A stretch of 56,329 bases of DNA from Streptomyces oryzae (GCF_017676365.1 NZ_JADKMA010000020.1:1-56329); one strand, 5' to 3'; shown: positions 9,072-18,814, numbered from the stretch's first letter. Numbers and translations are program-made. Notes: generated from the letters alone by a model not told the origin.

Positions 9072-9500
9072 GTGTCCGGAATCGACGAATGTCTCCTGGA
9101 GGCGTTGAGGCTGCCCGGGGCCCGAGGCGCCGCCGTCGTCGACTGGGTCAGCGGGCTGGCGCTGGGCACCGCCGGAGACGCGCCGGGCGGCGACCACGAG
9201 GCGGCTGCCTGTGAGACCGCCGAACTGGCAAGGATGGTTGCCGAGTACCGCTCCTTCAGCCCGCTCCACGCAGCCGGTACCCCGTCGGCGGTCACCGTCC
9301 CGGCCGAGCAGCACGCCGGGCAGACACCGGCCGTCGAGGACATCATCGCGACGAACAGCGACAGCTACCACGTATTGCGGTTCGTCACCGGTGCACTCGA
9401 CGGCACCCTCTTCCTCCACGTGTGGCTCGACCGGGACGAGGGGAATCTCGCGCTGGCGCGGATCCGGCTGGCGGAGATAGCGGGGCGTTTGGTCCTCTGA
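9072..9500 (+). CDS. Roadblock/LC7-like protein 1
   Basis: 142 aa, single alpha/beta domain. The pattern IDECLLEALRLPGARGAAVVDWVSGLALGT at the start and SDSYHVLRFVTGALDGTLFLHVWLDRDEGNLALARIRL at the end matches the third protein of the cluster (11023-11397), so the two are diverged paralogues. Roadblock proteins form dimers that regulate small Ras-like GTPases (MglB of MglA) or act as scaffolds. GTG start with GAGGGG about 8 bases upstream. The stop overlaps the next ATG (TGATG), indicating coupled translation. No conservon-type kinase or GTPase is next to it. Confidence 0.72.
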   Translation: MSGIDECLLEALRLPGARGAAVVDWVSGLALGTAGDAPGGDHEAAACETAELARMVAEYRSFSPLHAAGTPSAVTVPAEQHAGQTPAVEDIIATNSDSYHVLRFVTGALDGTLFLHVWLDRDEGNLALARIRLAEIAGRLVL

Positions 9501-10375
9501 TGCACGTCACCGATCCAGAGGGCTCCGAACGTCCGGCGACGTACCGGGCCGTACCGCCGCGGCAGCCCGGTGCAGAACGACCGGCGCAGGACCGAGCACC
9601 GTCGATGCTTCACCGGCTGGCGGCGGAGCGGGCCACTGGTGCGTTCACCCGGGCCGGCGGCACCCTCTTCCTCGTCGACGGACAGATCGTGCATGCCGAA
9701 AGTCCCGCGGCAACGGGCCTTGAGGTGTTGCTGACCCGTGGTTCCGTGCTGTCGCAGGCACGTTGGGACGCCGCGTTGAGCCGGTGGGGCCGGGAGGGAA
9801 GTGTGGCCCACAATCTGGTGGCCCGCGGCCACGTGCCACTCGGGCTGCTGGAACTGTGTCAGCGCACGGCCCTGTACGACGCGGCGTTCTTCGTGCTGGC
9901 GCCCAGTGGCCGGCTCGGGCGTTTCCGGCGGGAGGTACGGGACTGGCTGGGCGCCGGCGTGGGCGTGGCGCCGGCGGCGGTGGAGAGCGAGACTGCTCGC
10001 CGCCTGGCGTTGCTGGACCGCATCTGGCCGGACGCCCGTATCGATGTACTGCCCCCTGCCTCGGCAGTCGGGGCCGGGCGGCCGCCGACGGTGACGGACC
10101 GGCAACTGCGGATCCTGCAACTGGCCGATGGGACCCGCACTGCCACCGATATCGCCCGGGAGCTGGGCCGGCCCGCCTTCCACACGCTCGTGGAGCTGCG
10201 ACGGCTTGCGGCCGGCGGCCTGGTCGTCCCCGCCGGGTCCGGCCGCATGGAGGAGCACGTGGCGGAGGCCGTGCGCGAGGGCGAACAGTCTGCCGCCGTA
10301 CCGCCTGCGGATGGTTTCGCGAAACCGGACGTCGCCCTGCTGCGCAGGCTCATGGACGCGCTGGAGGCACTGTGA
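9500..10375 (+). CDS. DUF4388 (PatA-like) protein with C-terminal winged-helix-like region
   Basis: 291 aa. Residues about 30-130 look like a DUF4388 domain: a short helix (SMLHRLAAERATGAF), then the beta-hairpin GTLFLVDGQIVHAESP and LLTRGSVL, then NLVARGHVPLGLLELCQRTALYDAAFFVLAP. Residues about 195-250 (VTDRQLRILQLADGTRTATDIARELGRPAFHTLVELRRLAAGGLV) resemble a winged helix-turn-helix. DUF4388 proteins in other bacteria couple GTPase or response-regulator circuits to outputs. It overlaps the upstream gene by one base and is followed by the second roadblock gene. DNA binding is inferred, not shown. Confidence 0.7.
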   Translation: MHVTDPEGSERPATYRAVPPRQPGAERPAQDRAPSMLHRLAAERATGAFTRAGGTLFLVDGQIVHAESPAATGLEVLLTRGSVLSQARWDAALSRWGREGSVAHNLVARGHVPLGLLELCQRTALYDAAFFVLAPSGRLGRFRREVRDWLGAGVGVAPAAVESETARRLALLDRIWPDARIDVLPPASAVGAGRPPTVTDRQLRILQLADGTRTATDIARELGRPAFHTLVELRRLAAGGLVVPAGSGRMEEHVAEAVREGEQSAAVPPADGFAKPDVALLRRLMDALEAL

Positions 10376-10413
10376 TCAAGGGATTCCGTCAGCGTGCCGA
10401 GAGGAGAGTGCTG

Positions 10414-10923
10414 ATGGCAGCGGAAGCGGGCGTGGTGGAGGAACTGCGCGGGCTGCGGGCCAGAGTCCCGCGAGTCGGCGGGGCATTGGCGGCAACCGTC
10501 GATGGTCTGGTGCTGGCCGAGGACATTCCGCCGGCCCAGGCCGGACAGCGACAACCGGAGGCCGAGCCGTTGGCGGCACTGACCGCCGCCGCGCTCGGGC
10601 TGGCGTTCCGGATGAACGAGGCAACGGAGCGGGGCGCCTTCCGCGAACTGCTGATCCACGGAGAGCTGGGCTACGTCGCCACCTACGCGGCCGGCCCTGC
10701 CGCCGTGCTCACGCTCCTCGCGGACGAAAACATCAACGTGGGCCGACTGCACCTGGAGGGACGCCGTACGGCGGGCCGCATCGGCGAACTCGTGGGCCAC
10801 GTCCAGCGTTCTACGGCTGCGCGGCCCGCCCCGGAGGCCCCGCCGCCGGACCGCAGGCCCCCGCTGGAACGCCGCCGGCAGCCGCTCGAGCGCCGCCGCC
10901 GCGGCACGCAGGGCTCGGAGTAA
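10414..10923 (+). CDS. Roadblock/LC7-family protein 2 (MglB-like)
   Basis: 169 aa. The central domain (VEELRGLRARVPRVGGALAATVDGLVLAEDI ... VLTLLADENINVGRLHLEGRRTAGRI) is a typical roadblock fold, closer to CvnB/MglB than its two neighbours. The tail (about residues 135-169) is basic, Pro/Arg-rich and probably disordered (two LERRR repeats). ATG 10414 has GAGGAG 7 bases upstream. An alternative GTG at 10372 overlaps the previous stop (GTGA) and would add 14 residues, but its ribosome site is too close. It likely pairs with the other roadblock proteins or an unlinked GTPase. Confidence 0.75.
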   Translation: MAAEAGVVEELRGLRARVPRVGGALAATVDGLVLAEDIPPAQAGQRQPEAEPLAALTAAALGLAFRMNEATERGAFRELLIHGELGYVATYAAGPAAVLTLLADENINVGRLHLEGRRTAGRIGELVGHVQRSTAARPAPEAPPPDRRPPLERRRQPLERRRRGTQGSE

Positions 10924-11022
10924 GTCCCGGAGTAAGTCGGCCACTCCGCAGCAGCGGGTCCCGAATGGCCCGCATCCGGCCGGCAACGTAAAAGCGTACC
11001 GACGAAAGGAATGCACACCACC

Positions 11023-11397
11023 ATGCCGAACATCGACGCCACCCTCAAAGAAGCGATGAGCAGCATCGACGGCACCATCGGGGTTGCCCTGGTCGACTAC
11101 ACCAGCGGGATGGCGCTGGGCACGGTCGGCGGCGGACAGGACTTCGATCTGGAGGTTGCCGCAGCCGGCAACACGGACGTCGTCCGCGCCAAACTCCGTA
11201 CCATGGAGCACTTGGGGCTCGACGACCAGATAGAGGACATCCTGATCAGCCTGGGCAAGCAGTACCACTTGATCCGGCTGCTGAAGGCGAGCAGCGGCAA
11301 CGGCCTGTTCCTCTACATCGCGCTGGACGTCGGCAAGGCGAACCTCGCCATGGCCCGGCACCAGTTGCGCCGGATCGAGTCCAACCTCGAGGTCTGA
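11023..11397 (+). CDS. Roadblock/LC7-like protein 3
   Basis: 124 aa, the best conserved-looking member: IDATLKEAMSSIDGTIGVALVDYTSGMALGT, then DLEVAAAGNTDVVRAKLRTM and GLDDQIEDILISLGKQYHLIRLL, ending KANLAMARHQLRRIESNLEV. It is paralogous to protein 1. The start is ATG 11023, since AAAGGA abuts the earlier in-frame ATG (11011) and cannot serve it. About 100 bp separate it from the gene before, so it may have its own promoter. It is followed by a strong hairpin. Role inferred as a GTPase regulator or dimerisation scaffold. Confidence 0.75.
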   Translation: MPNIDATLKEAMSSIDGTIGVALVDYTSGMALGTVGGGQDFDLEVAAAGNTDVVRAKLRTMEHLGLDDQIEDILISLGKQYHLIRLLKASSGNGLFLYIALDVGKANLAMARHQLRRIESNLEV

Positions 11398-11480
11398 GGC
11401 CGGGCGCACCCGGGGCGGCCTCGTGCGGGCCCGTCGCGCGGGTTTCCGTACCTGGCAGCGACGCCGGTCTTGGCGATGCG

Positions 11481-11506
11481 TGGTCCCCGCGCGAGCGCGG
11501 GGACCA
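11481..11506. terminator. Perfect 11-bp stem hairpin resembling a type I-E CRISPR repeat
   Basis: TGGTCCCCGCG (11481-11491) pairs perfectly with CGCGGGGACCA (11496-11506) around the loop CGAG. It sits between the converging roadblock and secreted-protein genes and is best read as a bidirectional terminator. The left side with the preceding G (GTGGTCCCCGCGCG) looks like Streptomyces type I-E CRISPR repeats, but only one copy is present. Confidence 0.6.
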
Positions 11507-11544
11507 ACTCCCCGGTGCGGCCCGCAAGCGAGCCTGATTCCCTG

Positions 11545-12789
11545 CTACCGCGTCGACTCGCGCACAGGAGCGAGCGGGTTCGGTGTGCGGCCCGTCCAGC
11601 GGTGGAGGACGGCCCGGCCCGTCTGTTTGGTGGCGCCGTCCTCCTCGACGGTGCCGGACTCGGCGACGTAGTAGAGCCCGTCGTCCAGGGAGACCAGACC
11701 GTACTCACCAGGGGCCTGCCAGCCCCGCACGCCCGTGACCGGGTCGTACAGGCCCTGCCGCGCGAGGGTCAGCAGCCTGCCCTGCTCCGGCTCGGGCTGG
11801 CCGCGGACCGGGCCGCGCACGGCGGGCTTCGTACCGTCGATGGTGAAGAGGGAGTAGTTGGGGAAGTCCGGCTTCTTGCCCTCGTACACCGCCATCTGCC
11901 AGTTGTGGGAGGCGGCGTCGTACTCCAGGTTCTGCACGCCATAGGTGGTGTTGCCGGTGTACGCGAAGTACTTGCCGTCGGCGTGCGCCGGACCGCTGGT
12001 GTGCGGGGCCGACTCACTGAGGGGACGCTCGTACTTCTTCCACCGTCGCACGTCGTATTGCAAGAGCACTTGGTGGTCGTTGTCGTGGCGCGCGTTGTTG
12101 GAGTAGATGCCGTAGGCGACGGTCAGCAGGGGAGTGCCGTGATGACGCCCGCCGCGTCCGCCGAGGTCCGGCCCGAACACGACGCCGTCGATGCCGCTGC
12201 ACCCGTAACGATGGTCGCGTGTGTCGGCGGTGTCGCCGTCGAAGACCCCGTTGCCGTCCATGTCGGCGGTGTAGTCGGCCACGACTTCCTTGAGGTAGAC
12301 CGTCGAGACGATGTCGCTGGTCTGCGCGTCGATGCCCATCCGGTCGATGCGGTCGGCGTCGAAGGCGGCGATGTAGAACGACTCGGCGTCCTTGTACTCC
12401 AGGGAACCGTAGACCCTGCCGTCCCGTTCGTCGAAGTCCAGGTCGCCCAGGTGGCCAGTGAACCCGGTGACGGAGCCGACCGGGTTGCCGCGCAGGTCGG
12501 TCTTGACCAGGAGGTTGGTGAAGGAGAAGTACATGTAGCCGCCCTTGCGGTCCAGGGCCATGCCCTGGACGTGGCCGGCGTCCCACGCCCCACCGTCGAT
12601 GACTGCCGGCATTTTGGTCCCTCCACCCGCCTTCTTCCCCGCGTCGGTGGTGGCAGCCGCGGTCTGCGGTAGCAGAACCGAACCCAGCAGCGTGACAGCC
12701 ACCGCAGCCCCCGCGAGCGCGGTGCCCCGTCTGCCGGCCCGGCGCCCGGCTTTGCCGCCCTGCCCGATTTCGCCCTGACGCCTCGTCAT
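11545..12789 (-). CDS. Secreted protein, probable beta-propeller-like
   Basis: 414 aa. The N-terminus is basic (KAGRRAGRRGTALAG), then hydrophobic (AVAVTLLGSVLLP), then QTAAATT, a clear export signal with cleavage near residue 42-45. The mature part has repeated short strands with Trp/Gly/Asp turns (GGAWDAGHVQGMALDRKGGY, GDLDFDERDGRVYGSLEYKD, YGLVSLDDGLYYVAE), suggesting a propeller. DMDGNGVFDGD resembles a Ca-binding loop (dockerin/EF-hand-like). No catalytic motif is recognised. ATG 12789 is chosen because a GGCGGAG ribosome site lies just upstream; a longer in-frame reading to 13074 lacks signal logic. Function unknown. Confidence 0.75.
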   Translation of the reverse strand: MTRRQGEIGQGGKAGRRAGRRGTALAGAAVAVTLLGSVLLPQTAAATTDAGKKAGGGTKMPAVIDGGAWDAGHVQGMALDRKGGYMYFSFTNLLVKTDLRGNPVGSVTGFTGHLGDLDFDERDGRVYGSLEYKDAESFYIAAFDADRIDRMGIDAQTSDIVSTVYLKEVVADYTADMDGNGVFDGDTADTRDHRYGCSGIDGVVFGPDLGGRGGRHHGTPLLTVAYGIYSNNARHDNDHQVLLQYDVRRWKKYERPLSESAPHTSGPAHADGKYFAYTGNTTYGVQNLEYDAASHNWQMAVYEGKKPDFPNYSLFTIDGTKPAVRGPVRGQPEPEQGRLLTLARQGLYDPVTGVRGWQAPGEYGLVSLDDGLYYVAESGTVEEDGATKQTGRAVLHRWTGRTPNPLAPVRESTR

Positions 12790-13284
12790 TCCACTCCGCC
12801 TTTCCGCTACTTCCTGGAGACACCAGCGATCATTCTGGGGCCCTGCAGGTGAACGCGGGGAAGGTTTACGCGTACATGAAGGCGACGATTGCGGGGTGCG
12901 GCTGGTGGGCAGCCCCGTGCCCGGCCAGGGGCGCGTCGGCCGGGCGGCGGGGGCTGGCCGACGATCGAACCGGTGACCGAGCGTGGCGGCCGGGCGCGCG
13001 TTGCCCGTGCGTACACCCGGGTGGCTGTACGGCCGTTCGCCGTCACCCGGTGTGTGCACTACATCAAAGATCACCTCACCCTGCGAAGATGTGCGTCGGC
13101 GGCTGCGGTCCGCACGGGCGCTGCACTCGGGCTCCTCGATGCGGCGGAGGACGCCCGCGCAGACAGCGCCGGAGGCCGATCATGCAGTGCGCAGGAGCGG
13201 TGTCCCCCACTCGATGTGGTCCTGATGTCGGTCAACGGTGCCTGCCGTGGCGCGACGTCGGGCGATGTTCCGAGGAGACTCACG
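12790..13284. other. Divergent intergenic region (495 bp)
   Basis: Lies between the divergent starts of the secreted protein and the TPR protein and must hold both promoters. Open frames run through it but show no family, credible start or ribosome site. No clear operator was found. Confidence 0.5.
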
Positions 13285-14985
13285 ATGACGGACTACTACG
13301 ATCTCGGCCGCTACACCAGGCCGGTGTCGACCGGGGTGAGTGAGGCGCAGACCTGGTTCGACCGCGGCCTGTTGTGGAGCTATGGCTTCAACCACGAGGA
13401 AGCGATCGCTTGCTTCGAGCGGGCCCGCGAGCTCGACCCGGCGTGCGCCATGGCCTCCTGGGGCATCGCCTACGCCTTGGGGCCCAACTACAACAAGCCC
13501 TGGGAACGCTTCGACCCGGCCGAGCTCGAGACGAGCGTTTCCCGTGCGTTCGAGGCGGCTGCCCAGGCGGAACGTCTCACGGACAGGGCGGACAGGGCGA
13601 CGCCTGTCGAACGGGCACTCATCGGCGCGCTCCGGCACCGTTATCCACAGCCGGCGGCGGTTCCGGACCCCTCGGTATGGAATCACCGTTACGCAGAGGC
13701 GATGCGCACGGTGTACGCCGAACACTCCGAGGACCTCGACGTGAGCGCGCTGTTCGCTGACGCGCTGATGAACCTCACCCCATGGCAGCTGTGGGACCAG
13801 CGCACCGGTCAGCCGGCCCCAGGATCCTTTGCCGTGGAGGCGCGTGCCGTACTCGACCACGCGCTGGAACTGCCGGGCGGGCCGGAACACCCGGGCGTGC
13901 TGCACCTGTTCATCCACCTGATGGAGATGTCGTCCGTGCCGGAGCAGGCCCTGCCGGTGGCCGACCGACTGCGCGATCTCGTGCCCGATGCCGGTCACCT
14001 GCAGCACATGCCCACGCATCTGGACGTCCTGTGCGGTGACTACTCACGCGTGGTCTCCTCCAACGCGCGTGCGATCGAGGCGGACGAGAAGTTCGTGGCC
14101 CGTTCCGGCCCGATCAACTTCTACACGCTCTACCGCTGCCACAACTATCACTTCAAGATCTACGGCTCGATGTTCCTCGGGCAGCGGGCAGTCGCGTTGC
14201 AGACGTGCGGTGAACTCGAGGCGGCGGTTCCTGAAGAACTTCTCCACGTCCGGACACCACCGATGGCGGACTGGCTCGAGGGCCTCATCCCCATGCGCGT
14301 GCACGTGCTGATCCGCTTCGGGATGTGGCAGGAGATCATCGACGCGGAACTGCCGAGGGACTCCGAGCTCTACTGCGTGACCACGGCGATGATGCGCTAC
14401 GCGAAGGCAGTCGCCCACGCCGCCTCCGGCCAGGTGGCAGAGGCCGAGACACAGCGGGCGCTCTTCCGGGAGGCGGTGGAGCGGGTCCCCGAGTCACGCA
14501 CGCTCTTCAACAACACCTGCCGGGACATCCTCGCGGTGGCGGCCGCGATGCTGGAGGGCGAGGTGGAGTACCGCAAGGGGAACGTCGAGCATGCCTACGC
14601 CGCACTGCGGCGGGCGATCGAACTCGACGACAACCTTCCCTATGACGAGCCCTGGGGGTGGATGCAGCCGACCCGGCACGCCTACGGGGCACTGCTGCTG
14701 GAACAGGGCCACGTCAAGGAGGCCGAGGCGGTGTACCGGGCCGACCTGGGGCTGGACGGCACCGTCCCCCGGTCCCAGCAGCACCCGGGCAACGTCTGGA
14801 GCCTGCACGGCTACCACGAGTGCCTGGTCCGGCAGGACCGCGGGGGAGAGGCCGCGATCATCGAACAGCAGCTGCGCCTCGCCCGGGCCAGGGCCGACGT
14901 TCCCGTCGATGCCTCCTGCTTCTGCCGGCTGTCGGCTGTCAGTGACTCGTCACGGGGCAACGGATCCGCCGAGGGCTGCTGCTGA
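13285..14985 (+). CDS. Tetratricopeptide-repeat protein
   Basis: 566 aa soluble protein. Helical repeats are visible: WFDRGLLWSYGFNHEEAIACFERARELDPACAMASWGIAYALG near the start is a classic TPR pair, and further repeats occur near the C-terminus (RHAYGALLLEQGHVKEAEAVYRADLGLDG). The middle contains HLFIHLMEMS and HMPTHLDVLCGDY, His-rich segments conserved in a widespread TPR family found next to metal or oxidoreductase genes; a metal-binding role is possible but unproven. The C-terminus is Cys-containing (DASCFCRLSA ... EGCC). ATG 13285 has GAGGAGA six bases upstream. It is an isolated gene. Confidence 0.8.
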   Translation: MTDYYDLGRYTRPVSTGVSEAQTWFDRGLLWSYGFNHEEAIACFERARELDPACAMASWGIAYALGPNYNKPWERFDPAELETSVSRAFEAAAQAERLTDRADRATPVERALIGALRHRYPQPAAVPDPSVWNHRYAEAMRTVYAEHSEDLDVSALFADALMNLTPWQLWDQRTGQPAPGSFAVEARAVLDHALELPGGPEHPGVLHLFIHLMEMSSVPEQALPVADRLRDLVPDAGHLQHMPTHLDVLCGDYSRVVSSNARAIEADEKFVARSGPINFYTLYRCHNYHFKIYGSMFLGQRAVALQTCGELEAAVPEELLHVRTPPMADWLEGLIPMRVHVLIRFGMWQEIIDAELPRDSELYCVTTAMMRYAKAVAHAASGQVAEAETQRALFREAVERVPESRTLFNNTCRDILAVAAAMLEGEVEYRKGNVEHAYAALRRAIELDDNLPYDEPWGWMQPTRHAYGALLLEQGHVKEAEAVYRADLGLDGTVPRSQQHPGNVWSLHGYHECLVRQDRGGEAAIIEQQLRLARARADVPVDASCFCRLSAVSDSSRGNGSAEGCC

Positions 14986-15187
14986 CGGACCCTGCCGCTC
15001 CGCGTGGGCGGTCCGGTGACGTGTCGTGGCGGTGGGCGGGCGCTGCGTCCGGCCGTTTCTTAGCGGGATGTTAGATCTGGGTAACGGACCTTGTACGGAC
15101 GTGCCGGGCGCGCCCATGCTCATGCAGCACTCCCCGACCAAGGGGCATCTCCCCTCTCCCACCAGGGATTTTTCATCTGGAGCCGCC

Positions 15188-16570
15188 ATGTCCTCGTCCC
15201 CGGCCATGCCCGCGACCCGGCCCGACGACCTGCGCGCGAAACGCCGCCTGGCACTCGTCGGCGGGTCGCTGGGCAATCTCGTCGAGTGGTACGACTGGTT
15301 CGTCTATGCCAGTTTCGCGATCTACTTCGCCGACTCGTTCTTCCCCGGCGACAACCCGACCACCAAGCTGATGAACACCGCCGGGATCTTCGCGGTCGGC
15401 TTCCTGATGCGTCCGGTCGGCGGCTGGGTGCTCGGTCGCGCAGCGGACCGGCACGGACGCAAGAGCGCGCTCACCCTCACGGTCACGATGATGTCGGTGG
15501 CCGCCCTGCTGATCGCTGCCGCCCCGACCTACGGGCAGGCCGGGTACTTCGGCGCCGTCGTGCTCCTGCTGGCACGGCTGCTGCAGGGCATGAGCATCGG
15601 CGGCGAGTACGCTGCCAGCGCCACCTATCTGACCGAGGCGTCGGCCCGCAACCGGCGGGGCCTGGGTTCCTCCTTCCAGTACGTGTCGATGACCTGCGGC
15701 CAGCTCCTCGGCCTCGGCATCCTCATCACGATGCAGCACACCCTGACCACCGCACAGCTGGAGAGCTGGGGCTGGCGCATCCCGTTCGTGCTCGGTGCGG
15801 TCTTCGCCGTCGTGGTCTTCTGGCTGCGGCGCCGTCTGCAGGAGACCGACGCGTTCACCGAGGAGACCGGCGAGAGCGGCGACGACAGCACGCGCGGCAC
15901 GATCAAGGCATTGTGGGAGCACCGCCGCCAGGCCGGACTCGTCATGGCGCTCACCCTCGGCGGAACGGTGGCCTACTACACGTACACCACCTACCTCACC
16001 AAGTACCTGGTCGGCAGCGCGGGAATGTCGAAGACCACGGCGACGCTCGTGAGCTTCACCGCGCTCACCGTCTTCGCCGTGCTCCAGCCCTTTGCCGGAC
16101 TGCTCTCCGACAAGATCGGCCGCCGCCCGCTGCTGATCGCCTTCGCGACCGGCTGCACCGTGGGCACCTACCCGATCATGACCGCGCTCGGCTCGGCCTC
16201 CTCCTACTGGTCAGCGCTCGGGCTCTCGCTGCTCGCCCTGGTGATCGTCACCGGATACACCTCGATCAACGCCGCTGTGAAGGCGGAGCTGTTCCCCACC
16301 AGGGTGCGCGCGCTGGGTGTGGCGCTGCCGTACGCGGTCGGCAACGCCCTGTTCGGCGGTACGGCGGAGTACGTGGCCCTGTGGTTCAAGGACAGTGGCC
16401 ACGAGACCATGTTCTTCTGGTACGTCTCCGGGTGCGCGATGATCTCTCTGATCACCTACCTCCTCATGCCGGACACCCGTGATGCCGCGCTCAGCCGCGC
16501 CGAGACCGGAGCGGACACCGACAGTGCCTCCGGCCTGCGGCAGCCAGCGCCCGCCGAAGCCGTCCGCTGA
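15188..16570 (+). CDS. MHS-family MFS carboxylate/proton symporter (KgtP/ShiA-like)
   Basis: 460 aa, 12 predicted membrane helices. MHS-family hallmarks are GGSLGNLVEWYDWFVYASFAIYFADSFFP at the N-terminus, RPVGGWVLGRAADRHGRK as the loop 2-3 motif, and RLLQGMSIGGEYAASATYLTE in helix 4-5. MHS symporters import alpha-ketoglutarate, citrate, shikimate, proline or similar. ATG 15188 follows TGGAG by about 6 bases. The response regulator and kinase genes start 94 bp downstream on the same strand, so it may belong to their operon or be their target. The combination with a TAXI lipoprotein gene suggests an organic acid. Confidence 0.88.
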   Translation: MSSSPAMPATRPDDLRAKRRLALVGGSLGNLVEWYDWFVYASFAIYFADSFFPGDNPTTKLMNTAGIFAVGFLMRPVGGWVLGRAADRHGRKSALTLTVTMMSVAALLIAAAPTYGQAGYFGAVVLLLARLLQGMSIGGEYAASATYLTEASARNRRGLGSSFQYVSMTCGQLLGLGILITMQHTLTTAQLESWGWRIPFVLGAVFAVVVFWLRRRLQETDAFTEETGESGDDSTRGTIKALWEHRRQAGLVMALTLGGTVAYYTYTTYLTKYLVGSAGMSKTTATLVSFTALTVFAVLQPFAGLLSDKIGRRPLLIAFATGCTVGTYPIMTALGSASSYWSALGLSLLALVIVTGYTSINAAVKAELFPTRVRALGVALPYAVGNALFGGTAEYVALWFKDSGHETMFFWYVSGCAMISLITYLLMPDTRDAALSRAETGADTDSASGLRQPAPAEAVR

Positions 16571-16596
16571 ACCGGTATCAACTGAACCGATATCAA
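16567..16596. repeat. 15-bp tandem repeat over the MFS stop codon
   Basis: CTGAACCGGTATCAA (16567-16581) is followed directly by CTGAACCGATATCAA (16582-16596), one mismatch. It spans the stop codon of the transporter and lies just upstream of the response regulator. It could be a direct-repeat binding site for an OmpR-type regulator. Confidence 0.6.
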
Positions 16597-16603
16597 CGTC
16601 ACA

Positions 16604-16646
16604 GTGACCTGGGCGGCCCGCTTCCGTAAGCTGCTGCCCAGGTCAC
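16604..16646. promoter_or_regulatory. 11-bp inverted repeat upstream of the response regulator
   Basis: GTGACCTGGGC (16604-16614) and GCCCAGGTCAC (16636-16646) are perfect inverted copies with a 21-bp spacer, ending 18 bp before the response regulator ATG. It may be an RNA hairpin controlling passage from the transporter into the two-component genes, or a protein-binding dyad. No U-run follows. Confidence 0.5.
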
Positions 16647-16664
16647 AGCCGCACAAGGACTCCC

Positions 16665-17401
<737 letters not shown>

Positions 17402-17405
<4 letters not shown>

Positions 17406-18778
17406 GGCGCCGACTCCTCGCCGTGCTGATGGTGCTCATGGGCGCCGCCGCACTGCTCCTCTCCCTGCCCCTGGCCAACTCGTACGCGAACGGGCGGACC
17501 GAGCACCTGCTGCTGCAGAGGCGTTCGGAGGCGGTGCGGTTCGCCGATCTCGCCGGCCGGGTCCGCACCGACGCGGACCGGGCCGAGCTGTCGGCCGAGA
17601 TCCGCCGGTATGCCGAGCTGTACGAAGCCGCGGTGACCGTGGTCGACACGGCCGGGCGGACAGTCGCCCGAGCCGGCCCCGGGGACCCCACCTCCGCCGT
17701 CCCGGGTGAGGGGGCCGCCCGCGACCGGGCGCTGACCGGCCGGTCCACCGAGCATCTGCCGACCATCCGGCCGTGGGGGCCGGACACCGTCGTCCTGGCC
17801 GAACCGGTGGGACAGGACGAGCGGGTCAGCGGCGCTGTCGTCCTGGCCGTTCCCACCGACGGCGCCCGCCACGACGTGGCAGCCCGCTGGTCACTCATCG
17901 CCGGGGGAGCGGTCGCCGCCTTCGCGGCTGCCGCTCTGGTCGCCGTCGGTATCGCCCGGTGGCTGATGCGCCCCGTCCGCGACCTGGACCGTGCCGTGGC
18001 GGGACTGACCTCGGGAAGCATGAAGGCGCGGGCCGTCTCCGACACCGGACCGCCGGAGCTGCGCTCCCTCCGGCAGCACTTCAACGCCATGGCCGAGGCC
18101 ATGGCCGACTCCATCGGCAGGCAGCGCGACTTCGTCGCCGACGCCTCGCACCAGCTCCGGAACCCACTGGCCACACTGGTGCTCCAGTTGGAGAACGTGG
18201 AACCGCACATCACCCCGGGTCCCGGCCGGGCGGAGCATGCCCGCGCGCTTGATGAGGCCGAACGCCTGGAGGAACTGCTGGACGGCCTGCTCGCGCTGGC
18301 GCGTGTCGAGTCCGGTACGACGGAACCGGTCGAACACGACGTGTCCCAGACGGTACGCAACCGGGTGGCGGCCTGGACGCCCGTCTTCCGCGACGCCGGA
18401 CTGCAGCTGACGGCCTCCGGCGTCCCCGACGGCCTGCGCGCACGCGCGGTACCGGATGCGACGGGCCGGATCCTGGACTCGCTCCTCGACAACGCCGCCA
18501 AGTTCGTCCCCTCCGGCGGCCATGTCCGCGTGCACGCCGCGCGCGAGGACGACGAGGTCCTCCTGCGGGTCACCGATGACGGACCCGGCGTGCCCGAGGA
18601 ACAAGTTGTCCTGCTCACCCGGCGTTTCGCCCGGGCACCCGAGCACCAGAACATCCCCGGGACCGGCCTCGGCCTGGCCATCGCCGAGGAGATCGCCCGC
18701 CTCAGCGGCGGCCGGCTCACCGCGGCCCGCAACACCCCGCACGGCCTCGCCGTGGAACTCCGGCTGCCATCCTGCTGA
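17402..18778 (+). CDS. Sensor histidine kinase (TctE-like architecture)
   Basis: 458 aa. Membrane helix 1 at about 7-26, extracytoplasmic sensor segment about 27-160, helix 2 about 163-186, HAMP about 187-240, then the HisKA box FVADASHQLRNPLATLVLQLENVE with phospho-His250. The ATPase region carries N-box DSLLDNAAKFVP, G1 DDGPGVP and G2 GTGLGLAI. It overlaps the response regulator gene by 4 bases. The sensor region is about 130 residues, without a recognised ligand motif. Given the convergent TAXI lipoprotein gene, the ligand may be presented by that protein, which is inference. Confidence 0.92.
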
Positions 18779-18814
18779 GCGCCGGGCGACGGGTGGGCAG
18801 AACAGCGGGCCCGG

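Noticed and set aside
10372..10413. GTG 10372 as the start of roadblock protein 2
   Set aside because: It overlaps the upstream stop (GTGA), so it is possible, but GGAGG is only 4 bases away, while ATG 10414 has ideally spaced GAGGAG. Kept as an alternative.
11480..11508. CRISPR array
   Set aside because: Only a single repeat-like unit is present; no spacers or cas genes.
12889..13284. N-terminal extension of the TPR protein to 12889
   Set aside because: The extension is basic low-complexity sequence; ATG 13285 has a strong GAGGAGA ribosome site and begins the recognisable protein.
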